From NCBI RefSeq assembly GCF_026385475.1, contig NZ_JANIDW010000001.1:496001-560000 (forward strand): 64,000 nucleotides of DNA, read 5' to 3'. The stretch is from Bombella saccharophila (GTDB lineage: Bacteria > Pseudomonadota > Alphaproteobacteria > Acetobacterales > Acetobacteraceae). Below are positions 1 through 9,315 of the stretch, one piece after another (the first letter of the stretch is position 1; each line of letters opens with the position of its first letter). A program made the position numbers and the translations under genes. The notes below the pieces were generated by a model, which was not told the DNA's origin, searched no databases, and saw only the letters and a list, made by a program, of their open reading frames with translations.

Positions 1-826
1 GTAGGCTGCCTAAAATACCGATGGGCATATTGCGTTGAGGGTTGCTGGTATCTTGTGCGGCGGTCGAGACAATATCAATGCCGATATAGGCAAAGAAAGC
101 CATACCCGCAGCGCGCATAATGCCGCTGACACCAAAATGCCCGAAACTTCCCGTATTTTGGGGGATAAAGGGGTGGAAATGGCTGACATCGACAAAGGGT
201 GTGCAGACAGCAATAAGCCCAACAATGACCAAAAGCTTAATAAAGACGACCAGCGCATTCAGGCGGGCAGAAAAATTCGTCCCCCGCATGAGCAAAAGTG
301 TGATGATGAAAAGAATGAGCATTGCTGGAAGGTTGCACCACGCATGGGTGGTTTGGCCATTAGGCAAGGTGAGGGTTGTGAGAGGCGGATTAAGGAGGCG
401 GGGGTCTATGAGGATGTTCCAGCCTTTAAGGAGGGAAGTGATGTATCCAGAAGCGCTAGAGGCCACTGCCCCAGCACCAACGGTATATTCCAAAATCAAA
501 TCCCAGCCGATAATCCATGCGATGATCTCACCAAGGCCAGCATAAGCGTAGGCATAAGCCGACCCGCCGGCGGGGAGCATCCCGGCAAGCTCGGCATAGC
601 ATAGCCCGGCAAAACTTGCGGCAATAGCGGCGATGAGGAAGGAGATAACCACCGCAGGGCCAGCATTTTGCCCAGCGGCCACACCGGTGAGGGAGAAAAG
701 CCCAGCCCCAACCGTAACACCAATGCCCATCGTGATAAGCCGCCACGGGCCGAAGACACGCTTTAACCCGTTAGGGTGGTTTGTGGGGGGCGTAACTGGT
801 TTTCTCTGCCAAAGGGGTGTGGTCAT
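1..826 (-). CDS. APC-family amino acid permease, 3' end beyond window
   Basis: About 275 N-terminal residues of an inner-membrane amino acid permease of the APC/cationic amino acid transporter type are visible; the reading frame stays open to the left edge, so the C-terminal half is missing. The ATG start at 826 gives a short basic cytoplasmic leader (MTTPLWQRKPVTPPTNHPNG), followed by the helix-1 signature ITMGIGVTVGAGLFSLTG that lines the substrate site in this family, then several hydrophobic helices. Near the edge is FFAYIGIDIVSTAAQDTSNP, the conserved amphipathic segment of CAT/YfnA-like transporters. Expected role is proton-coupled import of amino acids; the substrate cannot be told from sequence. 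It is divergent from glyA, with about 108 bp between them. Confidence 0.85.
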   Translation of the reverse strand, partial: MTTPLWQRKPVTPPTNHPNGLKRVFGPWRLITMGIGVTVGAGLFSLTGVAAGQNAGPAVVISFLIAAIAASFAGLCYAELAGMLPAGGSAYAYAYAGLGEIIAWIIGWDLILEYTVGAGAVASSASGYITSLLKGWNILIDPRLLNPPLTTLTLPNGQTTHAWCNLPAMLILFIITLLLMRGTNFSARLNALVVFIKLLVIVGLIAVCTPFVDVSHFHPFIPQNTGSFGHFGVSGIMRAAGMAFFAYIGIDIVSTAAQDTSNPQRNMPIGILGSL

Positions 827-934
827 GATGGCCCTCACAGTATTTTTTGAACGTAATTATCCCGCAACGATAGACGCGCTTAGCTCTCACGCCTATAAAA
901 AGGAAGAGTTTTTTTGCAGAGAGATGCGTAGCGA

Positions 935-2230
935 ATGTCCGACAACATCAAAAAATCCACCCTCCATTCCTTCTATCATGCGCCTTTGAAGGAGCGTGAT
1001 GCGGAGGTTAGCGCGATTCTGAATGCCGAGTTGGAGCGTCAACAAGATGGTATTGAGTTAATTGCCTCGGAGAATATGGCGTCTTTTGCAGTGATGGAGG
1101 CTCAAGGCTCTGTTCTGACCAATAAATATGCGGAAGGTCTGCCCGGTCGCCGTTATTACGGTGGCTGTGTTGATGTTGATAAGGTTGAGAATCTTGCCAT
1201 TGAGCGTTTGAAGAAGATTTTCGGCGCGGAGTTTGTCAATGTGCAGCCTCACTCTGGGGCTAATGCGAATCAGGCCGCCTTTATGGCATTGGCTAAGCCC
1301 GGTGATACCATCCTCGGTATGAGCCTCGCAGCGGGGGGGCATCTTACCCATGGTGCCGCGCCGAATTATTCCGGCAAATGGTTCAATGCGGTGCAATATG
1401 GCGTGCGCGGAGAAGATGGTCTGCTCGATTATGAGGAGATGGAGCGTCTGGCTCGCGAGCATAAGCCGCGCATCATCGTAGCGGGCAGCTCTGCGTATCC
1501 GCGTGTGATTGACTTCCCTCGTTTCCGCAAGATTGCTGATGAGGTCGGGGCTTATTTGATGGTCGATATGGCCCATTTCGCTGGGCTTGTAGCGGCTGGC
1601 CTTTACCCAAGCCCGGTTCCTCATGCAGATATTACGACCTCCACAACGCATAAAACATTACGCGGCCCGCGCGGTGGTATCATCATGACGAATGATGCAG
1701 ACATCGCGAAGAAGATTAACTCGGCGGTGTTCCCGGGCCTTCAGGGTGGCCCTTTGATGCATGTGATTGCAGGTAAGGCTGTAGCTTTTGGTGAGGCTCT
1801 GCAAGAGGAGTTCAAACATTATCAGCAGCGTGTGCAAGCTAATGCGCGGGCTCTGGCTGATGAGCTGTTGAAATGTGGCTTCGACATCGTAACAGGTGGG
1901 ACCGATACGCATCTCGTTTTGGTGGACCTGCGTCCTAAGAAGGTGACTGGCAAGAAGGCGGAAGCTCTCATGGAGCGTGCTGGCATTACCGCGAACAAGA
2001 ACGCCGTACCATTCGACCCAGAAAAGCCTTTTGTGACCTCCGGCGTGCGCCTCGGTAGCCCGGCAGCAACAGCCCGCGGCTTTGGTGAGGCGGAATTCCG
2101 CCAAGTGGCACGTATGATTGATGCGGTGCTGAGTGCCGATGAGGAGGATGAAGCAACATTCGCCCGCGTGCGCAAAGAGGTGAAGGAGCTATGCGCTCGC
2201 TTCCCAATTTATGATCGTGCCTCTGCTTAA
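935..2230 (+). CDS. glyA: Serine hydroxymethyltransferase
   Basis: This cytosolic PLP enzyme of 431 residues interconverts serine plus tetrahydrofolate with glycine plus 5,10-methylene-tetrahydrofolate, the main source of one-carbon units. The family signatures are all present: [10 protein letters not shown] near the N-terminus, the GRRYYGG substrate loop, the [10 protein letters not shown] segment, and [15 protein letters not shown] with the PLP-binding lysine at about residue 240. Length is normal for bacterial GlyA. It stands alone, divergent from the permease and convergent with the helicase gene. Confidence 0.97.
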   Translation: MSDNIKKSTLHSFYHAPLKERDAEVSAILNAELERQQDGIELIASENMASFAVMEAQGSVLTNKYAEGLPGRRYYGGCVDVDKVENLAIERLKKIFGAEFVNVQPHSGANANQAAFMALAKPGDTILGMSLAAGGHLTHGAAPNYSGKWFNAVQYGVRGEDGLLDYEEMERLAREHKPRIIVAGSSAYPRVIDFPRFRKIADEVGAYLMVDMAHFAGLVAAGLYPSPVPHADITTSTTHKTLRGPRGGIIMTNDADIAKKINSAVFPGLQGGPLMHVIAGKAVAFGEALQEEFKHYQQRVQANARALADELLKCGFDIVTGGTDTHLVLVDLRPKKVTGKKAEALMERAGITANKNAVPFDPEKPFVTSGVRLGSPAATARGFGEAEFRQVARMIDAVLSADEEDEATFARVRKEVKELCARFPIYDRASA

Positions 2231-2249
2231 AAGGGCTGGTAGCCTGCTT

Positions 2250-2285
2250 CCCTATGGTCGTGATGGTCGCCATTCGGCCATAGGG
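2250..2285. terminator. Hairpin between convergent glyA and helicase genes
   Basis: An 8-bp inverted repeat (CCCTATGG / CCATAGGG) with a smaller ATGG/CCAT hairpin nested inside lies in the 60-bp gap between two convergent genes. The position suits a bidirectional terminator, but there is no clear T-tract on either side. Confidence 0.35.
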
Positions 2286-2293
2286 GGATGGGT

Positions 2294-3451
2294 TTAGAGC
2301 GTCTCGGTCGTGATGATGCGGATGCGGTAATTGATATGTTTTTCAATATCGCGTAGGCGGGCGCGTTCATCAAATGTCGCGAAGGTTACGGCACGGCCTT
2401 GCTTTCCTGCCCGGGCTGTACGGCCAATGCGATGAATATAAAGCTCTGGCGTTTGAGGCAGGTCCATATTGATGACGAGTTGAATATCATCAATATCTAG
2501 CCCACGGGCTGCTATATCGGTTGTTACGAGGATGGCTCCAGCCTGCTCTTGGTAACGCTCTAACGTCTTTTTCCGCTCGCCTTGGGTTTGTCCACCATGC
2601 AGGGCGATGGCTTTATATCGTGCCTTCCTCAACAATTTGGCAACAGAATCAGCCCGCTGTTTCGTTTTAGTAAAAATAATGGTGCGGCCTGTTTTCCCGT
2701 CTTTGAGGTGGGGGGTAGTTTCCAGTAGTTTTTGCAGGAGTGGCTCTTTTTGGTCATCTGTGATGAAGAGGGCTTGCTGGCGAATACGCCGCGGCGTGAC
2801 TTCTTCTTCTCCCGGTTCGACCCGGATAGGGTCTTTTGTTACGCGTTTGGCAAGAGCCATGACAGGCGCAGGCAGGGTGGCTGAGCAAAAGACCGTTTGG
2901 GGACGGTCAGCAATATAGGGGACAAGGGCCGTCATACTGGCTGAGAACTCCTCATCTAAAAGGCGGTCTGCCTCATCTAGCACAAGATAGAGAATATGCT
3001 CTAACGATAGGTCGCCTTTCTCCACAAAATCGAGCAAACGGCCATGAGTGGCAACGATAATATCGGCCCCTTGCGCTAAGGAGAGAGCTTGTTGCTCGCG
3101 TGGGACACCCCCGCAAATCACACGCGTTTTGAGCGGGAGTTGACGGCCCAACTGGCGGCACACTGCTGCGGTCTGCATGGCTAAATCGCGCGTTGGCTCT
3201 AAGATGAGGATGCGCGGGATAGAGGGGGTAGAGCCATCCTCTTTAAGATGAGCAAGTTTTTGGAGGGCAGGGAGAACAAAAGCGGCGGTTTTGCCCGTCC
3301 CTGTTTGGCCGGGTAACAGAACATCCCGCCCTGCCAGAAGGGGCGGAATAGCGTGCTGTTGAATCGCTGTCGGTTTTGTCATGCCCGCTTTTTGTGCAGC
3401 ATGTGTAAGAGCATCGGAGAGGCCAAGGGTGGTAAAATCACTATGGGTCAT
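2294..3451 (-). CDS. DEAD-box ATP-dependent RNA helicase (RhlE-like)
   Basis: A 385-residue superfamily 2 RNA helicase. Visible motifs in order: Q-motif region (PTAIQQHAIP), Walker A GQTGTGKTAAF, motif Ia PTRDLAMQ, DEAD box VLDEADRLLD, SAT motif CSATLP, then in the second RecA fold TTDIAARGLDI and HRIGRTARAG. The protein ends soon after the helicase core, without the long basic tail of many RhlE proteins, so it is a minimal helicase probably working in ribosome assembly or mRNA turnover. I chose the ATG at 3451 (MTHSDFTTLG) because the family begins here; an upstream in-frame start at 3526 would overlap the divergent gene's start. Confidence 0.9.
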   Translation of the reverse strand: MTHSDFTTLGLSDALTHAAQKAGMTKPTAIQQHAIPPLLAGRDVLLPGQTGTGKTAAFVLPALQKLAHLKEDGSTPSIPRILILEPTRDLAMQTAAVCRQLGRQLPLKTRVICGGVPREQQALSLAQGADIIVATHGRLLDFVEKGDLSLEHILYLVLDEADRLLDEEFSASMTALVPYIADRPQTVFCSATLPAPVMALAKRVTKDPIRVEPGEEEVTPRRIRQQALFITDDQKEPLLQKLLETTPHLKDGKTGRTIIFTKTKQRADSVAKLLRKARYKAIALHGGQTQGERKKTLERYQEQAGAILVTTDIAARGLDIDDIQLVINMDLPQTPELYIHRIGRTARAGKQGRAVTFATFDERARLRDIEKHINYRIRIITTETL

Positions 3452-3515
3452 GGAGGATAGTCTTGCTAGAGAGAGGAAATGATGATGGCCTAATACCCGA
3501 GGGAGCCTTTTCACA

Positions 3516-4466
3516 ATGCACGCCACGATTATTGCCGAGGATTATGCCGGGATGCGCTCACAAGGGCGAGGCTTGGCAGAAAGGGCGGGTTTCTCTTGGG
3601 ATTTTCAGCCTGTTATAACACAAAAAGATTCATGGGCCCTTCGCTTACCCGTTCGGTTTTGGCCGCGTTCTTTGGGTCTTTTTGCACCATTTCATCTATC
3701 CTCTGCAACCCGTCTCATTATTAGTATCGGGGGGAAGGGCGGGGTCGCAGGGGCGGCTCTGGGGGCGCATTATGGCCTTCCTGTCGTGCAGATTCAGCAC
3801 CCTAGAGCGCGCCTTTCCCCCTATGCGTTAGTGATTGTTAATGAGCATGATAAGCTTAGCGGGCCGAATGTATTATCTATTCGCACGGCGTTGCATGATG
3901 TCACCCCCGCCCGTTTAGCAGAGGCTGCACAGCGCTGGCATAGTCCTATCCGTGCAGGGGCGGAGAGGGTTCTAGGGGTTCTTCTTGGCGGCTCTAATGG
4001 GCGGTATCGTTTTGAGGAGAGTGAAGCCGCAGCTCTTGCTGCACAAATTGCCCGCTTTATACGCAAAACGTCAGTTCGATGTGTTATCACGCCATCGCGC
4101 CGTACCTCCCCTAAGGCTCTTGCTTTTATGCGTGCGCATCTTCAGCCTTTAGGGGCTGTGGTGATGGATGGCGAGGGGGAGGAGAACCCTTATATGGGCT
4201 TGCTCGCTTGTGCTGATATTTTAGCTGTAACCCAAGATAGTGTCTCGATGATTTCAGAGGCGGTGGCAACAGATAAACCCGTATGTATTTTGCCGCTAAA
4301 GGGTAGGTCTTCACGCATTGAGAGTTTTGTAAAGACCTTACAAAAAGCGGGACGTGTTCAGTCCTCCTTAGATTTAACATCATTTATGCCTTCGCACCAT
4401 CTTGACGATACGTGGTTAGCGGCGGAAGAAGTAAGACGACGTATTCAGCTCGATCAGAAGGGATGA
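3516..4466 (+). CDS. ELM1-like (GtrOC1) family protein
   Basis: A 316-residue protein of the family named after the plant mitochondrial fission factor ELM1 (formerly DUF1022). In bacteria the family is predicted to be a glycosyltransferase-B-like protein, often near cell-envelope genes. Sequence support: an N-terminal fold ending in IISIGGKGGVAGAALG, the VVQIQHPR strand, a second half with VLLGGSNGRYRF, and the C-terminal VTQDSVSMISEAVATDKPV segment, which resembles the donor-binding part of GT-B enzymes. The next gene starts 4 nt after its stop, so the two are probably co-transcribed. Molecular function is unproven. Confidence 0.75.
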   Translation: MHATIIAEDYAGMRSQGRGLAERAGFSWDFQPVITQKDSWALRLPVRFWPRSLGLFAPFHLSSATRLIISIGGKGGVAGAALGAHYGLPVVQIQHPRARLSPYALVIVNEHDKLSGPNVLSIRTALHDVTPARLAEAAQRWHSPIRAGAERVLGVLLGGSNGRYRFEESEAAALAAQIARFIRKTSVRCVITPSRRTSPKALAFMRAHLQPLGAVVMDGEGEENPYMGLLACADILAVTQDSVSMISEAVATDKPVCILPLKGRSSRIESFVKTLQKAGRVQSSLDLTSFMPSHHLDDTWLAAEEVRRRIQLDQKG

Positions 4467-4470
4467 CTTC

Positions 4471-6360
4471 ATGTTGGACATTAAAACTTTTGGACCGCAG
4501 GGCGGTAATGTCCTCTATAAGGCTCTCTCTCACCCGCTGATTGTTGAGGAGATGAAAACGCTGGAGGCGGCGTTAAAAGGCAAGAGAGTTGCTTTTTATG
4601 ACCCTGATAATTACGCCCCTACGTTATGTGGGCTTTATCCCGCTATTCAACCGGCTTTGATTTTAACGCATGATAGTGAGCAAGTTGGTCAGGCTGATGG
4701 CCTAGGCGGGCAGAAGTGCGCCATTGTCCATGCGGCTAATTGTGATGTGGATGCCATCCTCGCTTTGTCATTTGAGGATGCTAAAATGCATTCCCGCCTT
4801 GGGGCATTTATAGGGGCTATACCGCTTTATACATTGGGTATAGCGCGCCTGCCAGATATGTTCTTTCCCTATAAGCGGCCTTATTTGGATAAATGTAATT
4901 TCGCAACTAATTTTGCCTTTTTCCGCGAGACAGAACATTTCAGCACCCGCTTAGTCACGGCGAATTATTGGTCTAATTACGGGGCGGAGTCTTTACGCTA
5001 TTGGCTCCGTCTTTACGATGAGCAGGGCCTTATTCTGGCAGAATGGCATCATGATGTAGAGAACCCCGCCGCCGGTGTGGTGATTGATAGTCAAGAGGTG
5101 AGGGAGCGCTTCAATCTCCCTCATTTTACAGGGCAGCTTTTCATCCATGTGATTGGGGCAAAAGGGCATGATGTCGTAAAATATGCTCTTGATAGTTTTG
5201 GTCGCAAAGGTGACCCGAGCCTTTCTGTGACGCATGACGCTAATGCGTGGCCCTCCATGCGCTTTGCGACCCTTCCCGCGCCTGATGATGATGAGGCCGT
5301 ATATCTCTGGCTGCAAAATAGCCACGGCACAACCATTCCTTCAGGGGCTATAACACTCAACCCTATGGGAGAGGATGAGCATTACCCTATCACTCAGCCT
5401 ATCGGCCCTTATGAGACGGTTGCGCTGGATGTCGGCGCGTTATTGCCTAAATGGCGGTGGCCTGCCCAGTTGGAGTTACGCTCTGGCCAACATCTGGTTC
5501 GCCCACGGTACGAAATTGTACAGCGGGGGCGCACACGCATCGCCCATATGAATGTCGAGCGCGCCAATTTACAACCCGATCCCGCACTTCGCACTATGTC
5601 GCCCCTCTTAGGGCGCGGGTTTGTACTGCCTTTCCCCATCCCTAATCCCGCTTTGTATGAAAGTTTCGTCCAACCCAACCCGATGTCGGAAGCACTAACA
5701 CATATGCCGCTGCGGTTGGATGTGTTTGATGAAGCTGGTCAGGAATGTGGCCAGCACTTTCTCGGCAATTTGCCGCGTAATTATCAAGGGGCGATTGCCC
5801 TGCACGAGCTTCTCCAAAAGCCCGGACATGCAGAGCTTGTATATGACTTCCGCGATGGTGGGGAGGCTGACGGCTGGCCTCATGCTTTAATGCGTTATCG
5901 CCATCGCAAAACGGACCATGCGGCGGAGACGAGCTTTGGCGGGCATATCTTCAACACTATGATGACATGGCGTAACGAGCCGCAGTCTTATGCTGGTCCC
6001 CCGCCGGGACTGACAACTCGGCTCTTTTTAAAGCTTGGTCAAATTCTTGATGGCACAGTACTACGGAGTTTTTGTTACCTGATTTACCCGACCTCCCTGC
6101 GTGAAGGCCGCGCCCCATCCCAAACGCGCTTGCATCTTCATGCTGCTGATGGGGCGGAGCTGGCTCAGGCTGATATTACCATCCAGCCTTCTGGCTCTTA
6201 CCTTCTTCAACCGCATAAGCTGTTTGATGCTTCATTGTTGGACCAAGCAGGGGAGGGCGGTTATGTCTTAATTCGTGACCTAACATGCCGCCTTTTTGGG
6301 TATCATGGTCTAGAGAATGGGGCTGGTGGTTTTTCATTAGATCATATGTTTGGTTTTTAA
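4471..6360 (+). CDS. Conserved protein of unknown function, partner of ELM1-like gene
   Basis: A 629-residue soluble protein that I do not recognise. It has no signal peptide or membrane segment. The N-terminal third contains a nucleotide-binding-like stretch (LKGKRVAFYDPDNYAPTLCG). The remaining two thirds are rich in short beta-like segments with aromatic residues, possibly several beta-sandwich units (examples: LRYWLRLYDEQGLILAEWHH, GAITLNPMGEDEHYPITQP, RFVLPFPIPNP-like turns). The 4-nt gap after the ELM1-like gene implies translational coupling and a shared job, perhaps in envelope polysaccharide work. Codon use matches the core genes, so it is native rather than part of the neighbouring island. 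Confidence 0.6.
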   Translation: MLDIKTFGPQGGNVLYKALSHPLIVEEMKTLEAALKGKRVAFYDPDNYAPTLCGLYPAIQPALILTHDSEQVGQADGLGGQKCAIVHAANCDVDAILALSFEDAKMHSRLGAFIGAIPLYTLGIARLPDMFFPYKRPYLDKCNFATNFAFFRETEHFSTRLVTANYWSNYGAESLRYWLRLYDEQGLILAEWHHDVENPAAGVVIDSQEVRERFNLPHFTGQLFIHVIGAKGHDVVKYALDSFGRKGDPSLSVTHDANAWPSMRFATLPAPDDDEAVYLWLQNSHGTTIPSGAITLNPMGEDEHYPITQPIGPYETVALDVGALLPKWRWPAQLELRSGQHLVRPRYEIVQRGRTRIAHMNVERANLQPDPALRTMSPLLGRGFVLPFPIPNPALYESFVQPNPMSEALTHMPLRLDVFDEAGQECGQHFLGNLPRNYQGAIALHELLQKPGHAELVYDFRDGGEADGWPHALMRYRHRKTDHAAETSFGGHIFNTMMTWRNEPQSYAGPPPGLTTRLFLKLGQILDGTVLRSFCYLIYPTSLREGRAPSQTRLHLHAADGAELAQADITIQPSGSYLLQPHKLFDASLLDQAGEGGYVLIRDLTCRLFGYHGLENGAGGFSLDHMFGF

Positions 6361-6415
6361 AGTAGCCCTCTTGTGTGGGAAGAGAACGAGTGGTAGAAGC
6401 CACTCACCCCATCGG

Positions 6416-6490
6416 GGATGCGTAGCTCAGCGGTAGAGCACTGCCTTCACACGGCAGGGGTCACAGGTTCAATCCCTGTCGCATCCACCA
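6416..6490 (+). tRNA. tRNA-Val(CAC)
   Basis: A cloverleaf of 75 nt with acceptor stem GGATGCG/CGCATCC, D-arm GCTCAGCGGTAGAGC, anticodon loop TTCACAC (anticodon CAC, codon GTG), T-arm with GGTTCAATCC and an encoded CCA end. It is the insertion site of the island to its right: its last 48 bp are repeated at 28860-28907. Confidence 0.96.
6443..6490 (+). repeat. attL of island 1 (48-bp direct repeat, left copy)
   Basis: From the anticodon arm to the CCA end of tRNA-Val(CAC); identical over 48 bp to 28860-28907. The flanking bases differ (CT before and CGC after on the left; TCG before and TAA after on the right). Confidence 0.93.
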
Positions 6491-6605
6491 CGCTTTTCCC
6501 CAGAAAACTGCCGTTTTTCGCTATCCCGAGACAGAGCATCTCTTAGCGATTGACCCAGGTTTAACCGTTTTTGTGGTCATAAGAGTGGGTCAGGGAGAAG
6601 CTTGG

Positions 6606-7796
6606 ATGGCTTTTATTGCCCTGTCCGTGGCAGCTCGGAAGAAGCTGAAACGTCGTCTGGAAAAACATGCAGGGCTTCGCCTGCGAGGGAGTGTGACCAT
6701 AGAAGCGCGCGTTAGCGTCCAGGGTCGGCGTCTCGCGAGGAGTTTTTCTGACAGTTCCGATATTTTCACCAACCTGGATGCCGCCATCGCTTGGCAAGCC
6801 GTTCAAAAGGCGTCTCAGGACGTTCCACAAGGTGTTTGCCAGCCAGTCGTTTCACCGCCTGATCCTGTTCCTGTGGAGACTGTTTCTTCGTCTTCCCCCT
6901 TTGCCGAATGGACAGTGGCTGATCTTCTGAGAAAGTTTGGGCAGTATCATATCGAACAGGGGAAAGTCAGTTACGTGTCCCATATTTCCTCGTTTCTCAA
7001 ACGCTGGAAAAATCTTCCCCTTGTGCAGTGCAAGTTGGGCACATTGCGCGCGGTTCATATTCGCCAGTTTCGTGAGAGCATGAAGGAAAGGGGATTATGT
7101 GCTGCAACGATCAACAAACGGATCGGGTTGATTGAAGTTGCCATCAATTTTCTGAATCGCGAACACGATGCTGAGCTGACCAACTATGCTTCTTCAGATT
7201 ACGTCGCCCATATCAAGAATGCCGACAAGCGCCGGAGCCGCCGCGTCAGTGATGAGGAGCTAACCCTCATCCTCCGCCATTTCAAAGGCCCTACAGCCAG
7301 ACATGCAGCAGCCCTGATCCGTTTCTGCTTCCATCAGGGCACAAGACGCTCGGAAGCGTTCAACATGACCTGGGGCGACGTCGATTTTGACAACCACGCC
7401 ATCCGCTTTCCCAAACACAAGACGATGAATTACGACCAGGAACTTGGCGGGCAGGTTCGTGTCATGACCGGCAAGGCGCGGGACCTGCTGTTACGGCTCA
7501 GGGAGGAGGCAGGCCGTGTTACCGCCTCCCAAAAGGTCTTCAATGCCTATGCAAGAGTGGATGGTTACAGCCTTGCCTTCAGGCGCGCGACCAAAGAGGC
7601 CGGACTGAAAGACATCCGCCTGCATGACCTCCGGCATGAGGCCACCACGCGGATTGCCGCCCTCTGTGGCCATAATACCTCCCTCATCAAGCGTGTTACC
7701 GGCCATCGGGATGATGCCTCCCTGGCCCGCTATACCCATACAAGCACCAACAGCATAGCCATGCTCATGTCCAGGAATGCCATTCAGCATGAATAA
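6606..7796 (+). CDS. Tyrosine recombinase (island integrase)
   Basis: A 396-residue integrase that should carry out excision and integration at the adjacent tRNA-Val. The N-terminal part is an arm-binding-like domain (RLRGSVTIEARVSVQGRRLA), followed by a SAM-like core-binding region (TVADLLRKFGQYHIEQGK). The catalytic domain shows Arg in QGTRRSEAFNMTWGDVD, HDLRHEATTR, the GHRDD histidine and the nucleophile Tyr in LARYTH. I chose ATG 6606 because GGGAGAAG lies about 6 nt upstream; an in-frame GTG lies at 6573. It is paralogous to the next gene, which repeats the same motif set. Confidence 0.92.
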   Translation: MAFIALSVAARKKLKRRLEKHAGLRLRGSVTIEARVSVQGRRLARSFSDSSDIFTNLDAAIAWQAVQKASQDVPQGVCQPVVSPPDPVPVETVSSSSPFAEWTVADLLRKFGQYHIEQGKVSYVSHISSFLKRWKNLPLVQCKLGTLRAVHIRQFRESMKERGLCAATINKRIGLIEVAINFLNREHDAELTNYASSDYVAHIKNADKRRSRRVSDEELTLILRHFKGPTARHAAALIRFCFHQGTRRSEAFNMTWGDVDFDNHAIRFPKHKTMNYDQELGGQVRVMTGKARDLLLRLREEAGRVTASQKVFNAYARVDGYSLAFRRATKEAGLKDIRLHDLRHEATTRIAALCGHNTSLIKRVTGHRDDASLARYTHTSTNSIAMLMSRNAIQHE

Positions 7797-7935
7797 CCAT
7801 GAATGCGCATCCATTTCTTCAATAAACTGCAACGGAAATTTAGGGTAAACTGAAAAAAGTGCTTTTTTTGTAAGTTTATTATTCCATACCTTTGTCTCAA
7901 ATAAAGATTTTGTCTGAGACAACTGGGGAAAAGCC

Positions 7936-9315
7936 TTGCCTGGACCTGCCAACAAATATGAAGGGACTGTTTTCCCCGCTGGTATGCGCCAGCGGGGGAA
8001 GACGGCCATTCAGGCACGGTTCAGCTTTCAGGGGAAGCGTCATGAGAGAACCTTCTCATCCGGACGAACCCTACAGGACAACCTGAAGACGGCCATGCGC
8101 TGGCAGGCTGCACAGAAAGAGGAATTGAAGCTTCGTTCATCCCGGGATCATGGCAGCGTCAAATTTTGCGGAATGACCCTGGAGAGCGGGCTGAGACTAC
8201 TGGACCTTCATTATCGGGCTGAGAAAAAAACCAGCTATCAGGGCTATATCGCCTTCCTACTTCAGAACCCGGAGCAATTTCCCCTTCTGCGCATCCCCCT
8301 GGAAGACCTGCAACGCAGTGACATCACGAAATTCAGAAAGGACATGCAGGCTCCCTATACGGTGCCTGCAGGGCAAGCCTTTTTACGGGGACGGGCCCGC
8401 GTGAAGGGTAAAAGACCACTCAGGGAAAAAACGCGTTCCCGGGCGACGGTCAATAAATACATCAACCTGCTTTCCGTCGTCATTGATCATCTCAATGAGG
8501 AGCATGACGCCGATTTTGAAGATGTCGTAAAGACCGTCAGGAAACTCAAGGGCGCTGACAGGAAACGAAAGCACCGCGTTATGGATGACGAGTTTGCCGC
8601 CATCCTGTCCCACATCCCCGCGCAGGATGCTTCCGATATCGTGGAATTTTTCACCTTTTCCCTCAATCAGGGCACAAGGCGGCAGGAAACCTTCAATCTG
8701 ACATGGGGTGATGTCGATCCTGCCAATTACAGATTGACGCTTCCCCATCACAAGACCGAGGCCCATGACGACGAGGAAGGCGGACAAATCCGCACGCTTA
8801 CCCGGGCAGCGTGTGAACAGATTCAGCGTTTGAGACAGCACTATAAGGCAGTCCATGGCCGGGCACCCGACCCGGAAGCACGCATTTTCACCCGCTATCA
8901 AACCGAAGCCACATACAGCAAGATATTTGCCAGGGCAGCACGGGAAGCCGGGTTGCAGGACATTCGTCTGCATGATCTGAGACATGAGGCGACAACGCGC
9001 ATTGCCCGTGACTGTCGCTATAACAGCACCCTGACCAAAAGCTATACCGGCCACAAGGATGAACGCTCCCTGGCCCGCTACTCCCATGCCAGTCCCCGGG
9101 ATATTCATGACACCGTGCAGCAGTTACAGGTCCAGAACGGCCGGGACGGACAGGCAGCGCAACAGGGATCGTCTCCTCCTTCCGATACTGCCGTGCTGGA
9201 AGCTGACCAGAAAGAGCAGACAGCTCTTGCGAACCTGATTGAGCGCATCAGAAATGATAAAAAATCCAAATCCCTTCTTGTAAATTTCTTCACATCTCTC
9301 TCTGACAGCCTGTGA
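7936..9315 (+). CDS. Second tyrosine recombinase, paralogue in tandem
   Basis: A 459-residue site-specific recombinase resembling the previous gene throughout: QARFSFQGKRHERTF parallels EARVSVQGRRLARSF, QGTRRQETFNLTWGDVD parallels QGTRRSEAFNMTWGDVD, and HDLRHEATTRIA, GHKDERSLARYSH complete the Arg-His-Arg-His-Tyr active site. It has an extra 60-residue hydrophilic tail. The start is uncertain: TTG at 7936 keeps the full N-terminal domain and has GGGGA upstream, while the first in-frame ATG is at 7984. A double-hairpin element (9386-9473) follows its stop, as with two other recombinases in this island. Confidence 0.88.
   Translation: MPGPANKYEGTVFPAGMRQRGKTAIQARFSFQGKRHERTFSSGRTLQDNLKTAMRWQAAQKEELKLRSSRDHGSVKFCGMTLESGLRLLDLHYRAEKKTSYQGYIAFLLQNPEQFPLLRIPLEDLQRSDITKFRKDMQAPYTVPAGQAFLRGRARVKGKRPLREKTRSRATVNKYINLLSVVIDHLNEEHDADFEDVVKTVRKLKGADRKRKHRVMDDEFAAILSHIPAQDASDIVEFFTFSLNQGTRRQETFNLTWGDVDPANYRLTLPHHKTEAHDDEEGGQIRTLTRAACEQIQRLRQHYKAVHGRAPDPEARIFTRYQTEATYSKIFARAAREAGLQDIRLHDLRHEATTRIARDCRYNSTLTKSYTGHKDERSLARYSHASPRDIHDTVQQLQVQNGRDGQAAQQGSSPPSDTAVLEADQKEQTALANLIERIRNDKKSKSLLVNFFTSLSDSL

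Noticed and set aside
1058-1651. Long minus-strand open frames within glyA (also 1658-2104)
   Set aside because: They lie opposite a well-supported glyA and show no family motif; they are shadows of its codon pattern.
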